From Mytilus californianus (lineage: Eukaryota > Mollusca > Bivalvia > Mytilida > Mytilidae), in assembly GCF_021869535.1 (NCBI RefSeq), contig NW_026262712.1, forward strand, positions 108,559,640-108,623,639: a DNA stretch of 64,000 nt, given 5' to 3'. The notes beneath the pieces are model-generated. The model saw only the letters and a list, made by a program, of their open reading frames with translations. It made no database searches and was not told the DNA's origin. Below are positions 59,240 through 64,000 of the stretch, in pieces. The translations under genes were made by a program, and so were the position numbers. Numbering within the stretch: position 1 is the first letter of the stretch; every line of letters starts with the position of its first letter.

Positions 59240-59375
59240 TTTTGTTATAAATTAGGCCTTATGCCGTTAGTTTTCTCAATTGAATTGTTTTATATTTTTC
59301 ATGTCGGGGCCCTTATATCCGACTATACGGTATTGGTTTTTCTCATTGTTGAAGGCCGTACGGTATATTTGATTA
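59240..59375 (-). repeat. Dispersed mussel repeat, family 1 (reverse, partial)
   Basis: GTCGGGGCCCTTATATCCGA and CATTGTTGAAGGCCGTACGG. Confidence 0.8.
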
Positions 59376-59904
59376 AGTGATTCCCTATGATCTCAAACTT
59401 TAACATGTAAACTAAGCAAAAGTTTCGAAGTCAATATAGCATGATCTAGGGGGCAGAGACAAATAATCTGTAGGGAAATGAAATGTGCCATGATAAAACA
59501 AATGCATACTAAATACGATTGAAATACCATCTTTGGTTCTCCTTAAGTGGCTGCGTGGAGGCGAGACAAAAACTGTAACTCGTAGTTGTAATATATTATA
59601 GACTATGTGGTCTCGATTGTTACACTATTGCACTTTTATGTGCGGTCTTCATGATTTATCCTAATGAAATGTTAATGTCCGAATGATGTCCGTTTTTAGT
59701 CTATTCATGTAGCCGTGAACGCTATTTTATAATAGTACAATTGAAAACATTGTCACTCATTCAGTATAATGTTTTAAGCATTACTATAATTGAAAACATT
59801 TACATAAACATGTATTTATATTCATTCATACTAAAGGAATGTTGAAATTTGAAAGTTACTTTTATATTTATATTGGTAAATTTTAAAGATTTTAGTGTTA
59901 TATA
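59376..59904. other. No recognised feature
   Basis: AT-rich; nothing supportable. Confidence 0.4.
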
Positions 59905-60320
59905 TAGATATAAGAGGATGTGGTATGAGTGCCAATGAGACAACTCTCCATCCAAGTCAAAATTTATAAAAGTAAACCATTATAGGTCAAAGTACGGTCT
60001 TCAACACGGAGCCTTGGCTCACACCGAACAGCAAGCTATAAAGGGCCCCAAAAATTACTAGTGTAAAACCATTCAAACGGGAAAACCAACGGTCTTAACG
60101 AGAAACGAGAAACGAGAAACACTTATGAACCACATCAACAATCGACAACTCCTGAACATCAGATTCCTGACTTAGGACAGGTGCAAACAATTGCAGCGGG
60201 TTTAAACGTTTTAATGGTACCAAAACTTCACCCTTATCTGAAACAATAGTGTAACATCATAACATTGAAAAACACACTATAAAATATCAATTGAAATGGC
60301 TTAACTCAATCAAAAGACAT
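59905..60320 (+). repeat. Dispersed mussel repeat, family 1 (long copy)
   Basis: Near match to 28163-28575, including GGAGCCTTGGCTCACACCGA and GACTTAGGACAGGTGCAAAC. It carries a short GAGAAAC repeat where the other copy has a different sequence. Confidence 0.85.
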
Positions 60321-60689
60321 ATTGACACCAGTGAACATACACTGAACAAATAAATTTGATCTATGATACAATCCAAATACAAAATAAATAAACTAAGGGA
60401 AGAATAATTAAAGTAACATGTTATACCGCTGTGAAATGTTAAACAATTTAAGAAAAAACAATATACTTGAACAAAAATATCAGCCATTTGCAATTACCTT
60501 AAACACAGGTAAATAAAAATAATTGTGTTGTTAGGTATACGTGTACAGTTCAAATAGAGAAAGGAAAATATGTCAAGATAACTGAAAAGTTCTTTTTAAT
60601 TTTTTTTCATGACGAAAAAGGTACTAATTACTTCATTTTACACTACTCCTTTGATCGTTTGGATGTTTCTACTGTCCAAACACTCGATT

Positions 60690-61310
60690 ATCTAAGATAT
60701 TGATATGTAGACTAAATAACACATGACCCAGGACAGTGCCTTGATGTACCCCAGAATCAACGCCGGGGGGACCAGTTTGATTTTGTCCAATTTACCATGA
60801 CTCTTTGCTTGCGGTAGCACAGGAATGGGTCAATCCAACATAGTGTTCTACCTAATATCCCGTAACGGTTTAATTTTGATTTAAGTAGTTCATGTGGGGT
60901 TGTGTCGAAGGCTTTTTCAAAATCTTATATAAGAATATCTGTTTGGTGTCCTAAATCGATGTTTTTTTTTTTGCCCAATCATTGATTACAGTACAATATA
61001 GTCGCAACTGTGATATTTACCGAAAGCATGTTGTTTTTCATTGATGATATTATAATGATCTTGGTGACGCATTATTTGGAGCATACTCATGGTCAGCCTT
61101 CTTGAAAATTGGACAAATGTCTATTTTATGTCTTTCGATTTTGGATATAATGGTTACTTTAGCGGTACATATTCAGTTGATGACTTCTTAGTAGATACAA
61201 TTGTAATGAATTGTTCATTCAATGCTTCTGCTCTGTCATGGTAGTTTTCTGTTGGTAGACCTGCCTTAATCTTTCGTGGTGGTATACTCTGAGAGTTCTT
61301 TTTTAACTGA
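60690..61310 (-). pseudogene. LINE ORF2 reverse transcriptase remnant
   Basis: Minus-strand pieces in order: DRAEALNEQFITIVSTKKSS, IFKKADHEYAPNN, INEKQHAFGKYHS, DFEKAFDTTPHELLKSKLN (RT motif A, with an in-frame stop just before it), YGILGRTLCWIDPFL and SGVHQGTVLGHVLF (the motif usually PQG.VLGPLLF). Several frameshifts; the FADD-type catalytic motif is not found. Jockey/CR1-like. Confidence 0.8.
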
Positions 61311-62180
61311 CCTGGCCTAACGGGCCAATGGAATTTTTCTCATCACTTGGCGTCCGTCTTCGTCGTTGTTAACTTTTACAAAAATCTTCTCCTCTGAAAC
61401 TACTTTGTCGAGTTTTGCCACACACAACTCCTATAAGAAGTCGTCTGACAGTATTAGTTAAACTTGGCCACAATTATCATTGGTGTATCTAGTTTTTAAA
61501 ATGTGTTCGATAACCCTGCCTGCCAACCAAGATGTCTGACATGGCTAAAAATAGAACATAGGAATAAAATGCAAGTGTTGTCTGTTATTTTGAAAACTGC
61601 TATGAATAGAGAAAATCTGACGGAGCAGAAATGTTCAGAATGTTGAGCTCTACCGAATGTTTATTCACGTCAAAACCATGAAAACTGTCAGACGATTTCT
61701 TATAGGAGTTATCGCCCTAGAATGACGAATTTCACCAATTTTTTTTTCATTTTTGCCTATTGAAATCTATGATAGATAGATAGATAGATAGAAACTTTTA
61801 AGGGCAAAAATGACCAGCAAGACAAGATCTACAAAGAAGACAAATAGTCGAAATCGTTAGTCGACTCGTTATAGTATTTTTTTCTCTTTAAAGATTTTTA
61901 CCATTTTTTGTTTTTTTGCCGATTACCTTGAAAACTATAACAGATAGATAGAAACTTTAAATAAAAAAAATGATCAGCAAGAAAAGACCTACAAACAAGT
62001 CAAATTTTGGCGTAATAGTAAGTAGACTCTTATAGGAGTGATTGTCCTTAAATGACGACTTTTTCCCCCTCTTTTGTGTTTTGGGTAAAACTAAAGAAGA
62101 TAGAGAGAAACTGTAAACAGAAAATGGTCAGCAATTCAAGATCAACAAAAAAGAGATTTTTATCATGAATCTATTCATGT
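61311..62180. repeat. Repeat inserted into the LINE remnant
   Basis: Contains CCTAACGGGCCAATGGAATT, TCACTTGGCGTCCGTCTTCG and AAATCTTCTCCTCTGAAACT, a repeat widespread in molluscs (from memory). It also has a (GATA)n run at 61770-61791 and repeated TCCTATAAGAAGTCGTCTGA / AGACGATTTCTTATAGGAG pieces. Confidence 0.6.
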
Positions 62181-62390
62181 CTACAATGTTGGAGGGTTCT
62201 CATTGTTGAAGATGCACATAGACCTAGATAAGCGACACGTGTTCTTTATAGCCTCTATTTTTTTAGCTGTTATGTATTTCCAAAACTGTTTGCTATTTTC
62301 CTTGATATCTCCTATCCTATTTTCAACATACTTGTTGTGTGATTTCGTTATTTCAGTCTTTTTATTTATTTTCATAGTTCTTGCCATTTT
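62181..62390 (-). pseudogene. Upstream part of the same LINE ORF2
   Basis: YVENRIGDIKENSKQFWKYI followed by TAKKIEAIKN resembles the linker that precedes the RT in Jockey/CR1-like ORF2 (the FW.YI motif). Orientation and order fit the RT remnant at 60690-61310, separated by the inserted repeat. Confidence 0.65.
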
Positions 62391-62439
62391 TTTCTCAAAT
62401 TCCGTCCATATAAATATTTCTTTCCGTTTCCGTTCCGTT

Positions 62440-62700
62440 TTCCGTTTCTGCCGTTTAGCATCACCCGGTGCTCCGGAAGGGTTAGCAGACCCTCTTCCAC
62501 ATGTGGCACCCGTCGTGTTGCTCGTGTAAGCATAAACCTTGTGATAAGTCTAATTCGGTAGGTCACATTCGGGGAAAAGGAGGACGGGATTGTGGTAACG
62601 ACGATTGGAACATATCCGTCGTCATCTGTGAAACAGATATGTTATAACGGTCAACCAACTCGTGATGTTAACATAGTATAGTGTTAAAATTGTGACAAGT
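62440..62700 (-). repeat. Dispersed mussel repeat, family 3 (reverse)
   Basis: CCACATGTGGCACCCGTCGT, GGTAACGACGATTGGAACAT and CATCTGTGAAACAGATATGT are the reverse of 31880-32090. Confidence 0.85.
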
Positions 62701-63089
62701 GTCAAGATCCTTGTTGAGATTATCCTGGATGTAATGTCAAGAAGACATTTCACCTTTCATATGACACATGTTTCTTACTAGGAGCAGACAATACTTTGCT
62801 CTTACTCTTAAAAATGTCCCGCGCTTAAGGAAACGTAGCAACTACAACATTTAAATTCAATGAATTGACTTGGACAAGAATCATACAACGACACTCGAGA
62901 TGTTCACGCGAACACTAGTTCAATCAATTTTTAAAATAACAAGTTGAGAATAAAATTTTCGCACGTTTCGATCAGTATAGCGGGAAAATGTCGGTATAGC
63001 AATCTTTAATTTTCGATATGCCCATGTTGAACTGTCCAATCAGGGTGCTGGATTGTTTTCATATTTAAGATGGGTTCAAGTGTTAGAAT
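62701..63089. other. No recognised feature
   Basis: Nothing supportable. Confidence 0.4.
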
Positions 63090-63165
63090 AAACATAAGAG
63101 GATGTGGTATGATTGACAATGAGACAACTCTCCACCAAAGACCAAATGACGTAGAAGCTATATTT
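63090..63165 (+). repeat. Dispersed mussel repeat, family 1 (head only)
   Basis: AAGAGGATGTGGTATGATTG and CAATGAGACAACTCTCCACC. Confidence 0.8.
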
Positions 63166-63523
63166 GAAATGAAACTGGCTTAATCGAAAACAATTCATCA
63201 GGACAAAGATAGCTTTTATCAGAAAAAGGTTTAACTTGGATCTAATGAAAATTTCATATCGCTAGTCATCAAATCTATCAGGATATCCCAGGAATTTAAC
63301 TTTAATGAAGACATTAAACTCGCCAAAGGATCGTGTATAATTATATTGAAAATAAATAACTCGACTTGATATCAAGCGATATCCAATTCTCACTCGTTAT
63401 GAAACCTATAAATTAATATATAATCACCGTATATTATCAAGCCAGACCATAGCGTAAAAACTATAAATAATTACAGATTATATTCCTACAGACCAACATT
63501 ATTAATGGAGCTATATATATATA

Positions 63524-64000
63524 AATCAAATCAAATCAAATATTTTATTATTCCAATCAGGGTCCCACAGGGGGCATTTACAATTAACAATTATGATAGT
63601 ATAAGCAACAAACATGAGACATTGTACAATATATAACGTGACAGATATTATAATAGACAAATGAAAATAGCATTATAACAAAAATACATCAAAAGTACTC
63701 TTGAGTATTTTTTTCCATTCCTTATTACCATTATTATTTCTATGTCCAGCAGTGTAAAAATTAAAAAAAAATTAAAATAAAAAAATAAATAAAATAAAAA
63801 AATAATAATAATAAAGTTTGAACAAACTTAAATTATTATCTATAAAGATGGAAATTTGTTCATCTGCAGGAGACACCAAGGGACGGTACTCTAGGATATA
63901 CTGTTGATTGCGATAGGCAATAACAGCAATCCTCCCCGTGTCAGAAGCAGATGAACAAAATAAATAGAGAAACTGAATCCGGTCAATTAACAAATATTTT
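63524..64000 (-). mobile_element. 3' end of a retroelement with (TTTGA)n tail, runs off the window
   Basis: On the minus strand: GGGACCCTGATTGGAATAAT, AATAAAATATTTGATTTGAT and a TTTGA tail, a 3'UTR plus tail typical of mollusc LINEs. Further upstream (63772-63993) there is a 73-codon frame (ASDTGRIAVIAYRNQQYILE) that I do not recognise. The 5' part lies beyond the window. Confidence 0.5.

Noticed and set aside
63772-63993. 73-codon minus-strand frame as a gene end
   Set aside because: It sits just upstream of a retroelement 3' tail and runs to the window edge. No family recognised, so it is mentioned only within that element.

Overview
This is eukaryotic DNA, almost certainly from a bivalve mollusc and most likely a mussel of the Mytilus type. 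It is AT-rich and gene-poor, its genes contain introns, and it is full of dispersed repeats, SINEs, decayed LINE and Penelope-like elements, fold-back elements and minisatellites. The attribution to Mytilus rests on several dispersed repeat families that I recognise from mussel sequence, for example one with the core GATGTGGTATGAGTGCCAA and a mollusc SINE with an (ATCA)n tail. It is not proven by a marker gene.

Three protein-coding loci are convincing, all on the minus strand. Two are close paralogues of the galactose-3-O-sulfotransferase family (galactosylceramide sulfotransferase-like). Their main coding exons lie at 13842-15147 and 25082-26417, each preceded by a clear splice acceptor, so the start codon is on an upstream exon. 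The third is a SLC26-family anion (sulfate) transporter with a STAS domain. Its main exon is 50319-52394, and a short first coding exon at 53782-53838 joins it in phase.

Layout. 481-3040: an element with inverted arms of palindromic repeats and three internal 212-bp repeats. About 3390-20690 (unit A) and 22150-38800 (unit B): two direct, diverged copies of a roughly 17-kb segment, each with one sulfotransferase gene and each carrying its own private insertions. Unit A holds a Penelope-like remnant with the nuclease domain first (7790-9400) and a SINE. Unit B holds two terminal-inverted-repeat elements, a fold-back element, a tandem tRNA-derived SINE array, an RNase H fragment and a 72-bp minisatellite. 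38995-50280: minisatellites, SINEs, a LINE fragment and mussel repeats. 50286-53838: the transporter. 53840-64000: fold-back and dispersed repeats and a LINE split by an insertion.

The genes suggest carbohydrate sulfation. SLC26 proteins can move sulfate, sulfate feeds PAPS synthesis, and the sulfotransferases use PAPS to sulfate galactose in the Golgi. That link is inference from family knowledge and proximity, and the transporter's substrate cannot be read from the sequence. The most notable non-gene signals are the mosaic divergence of the two sulfotransferases (near-identical cores with diverged ends), the permuted Penelope-like element, and a TIR element carrying nine copies of a GGTAACAGGATAGACA-type motif.
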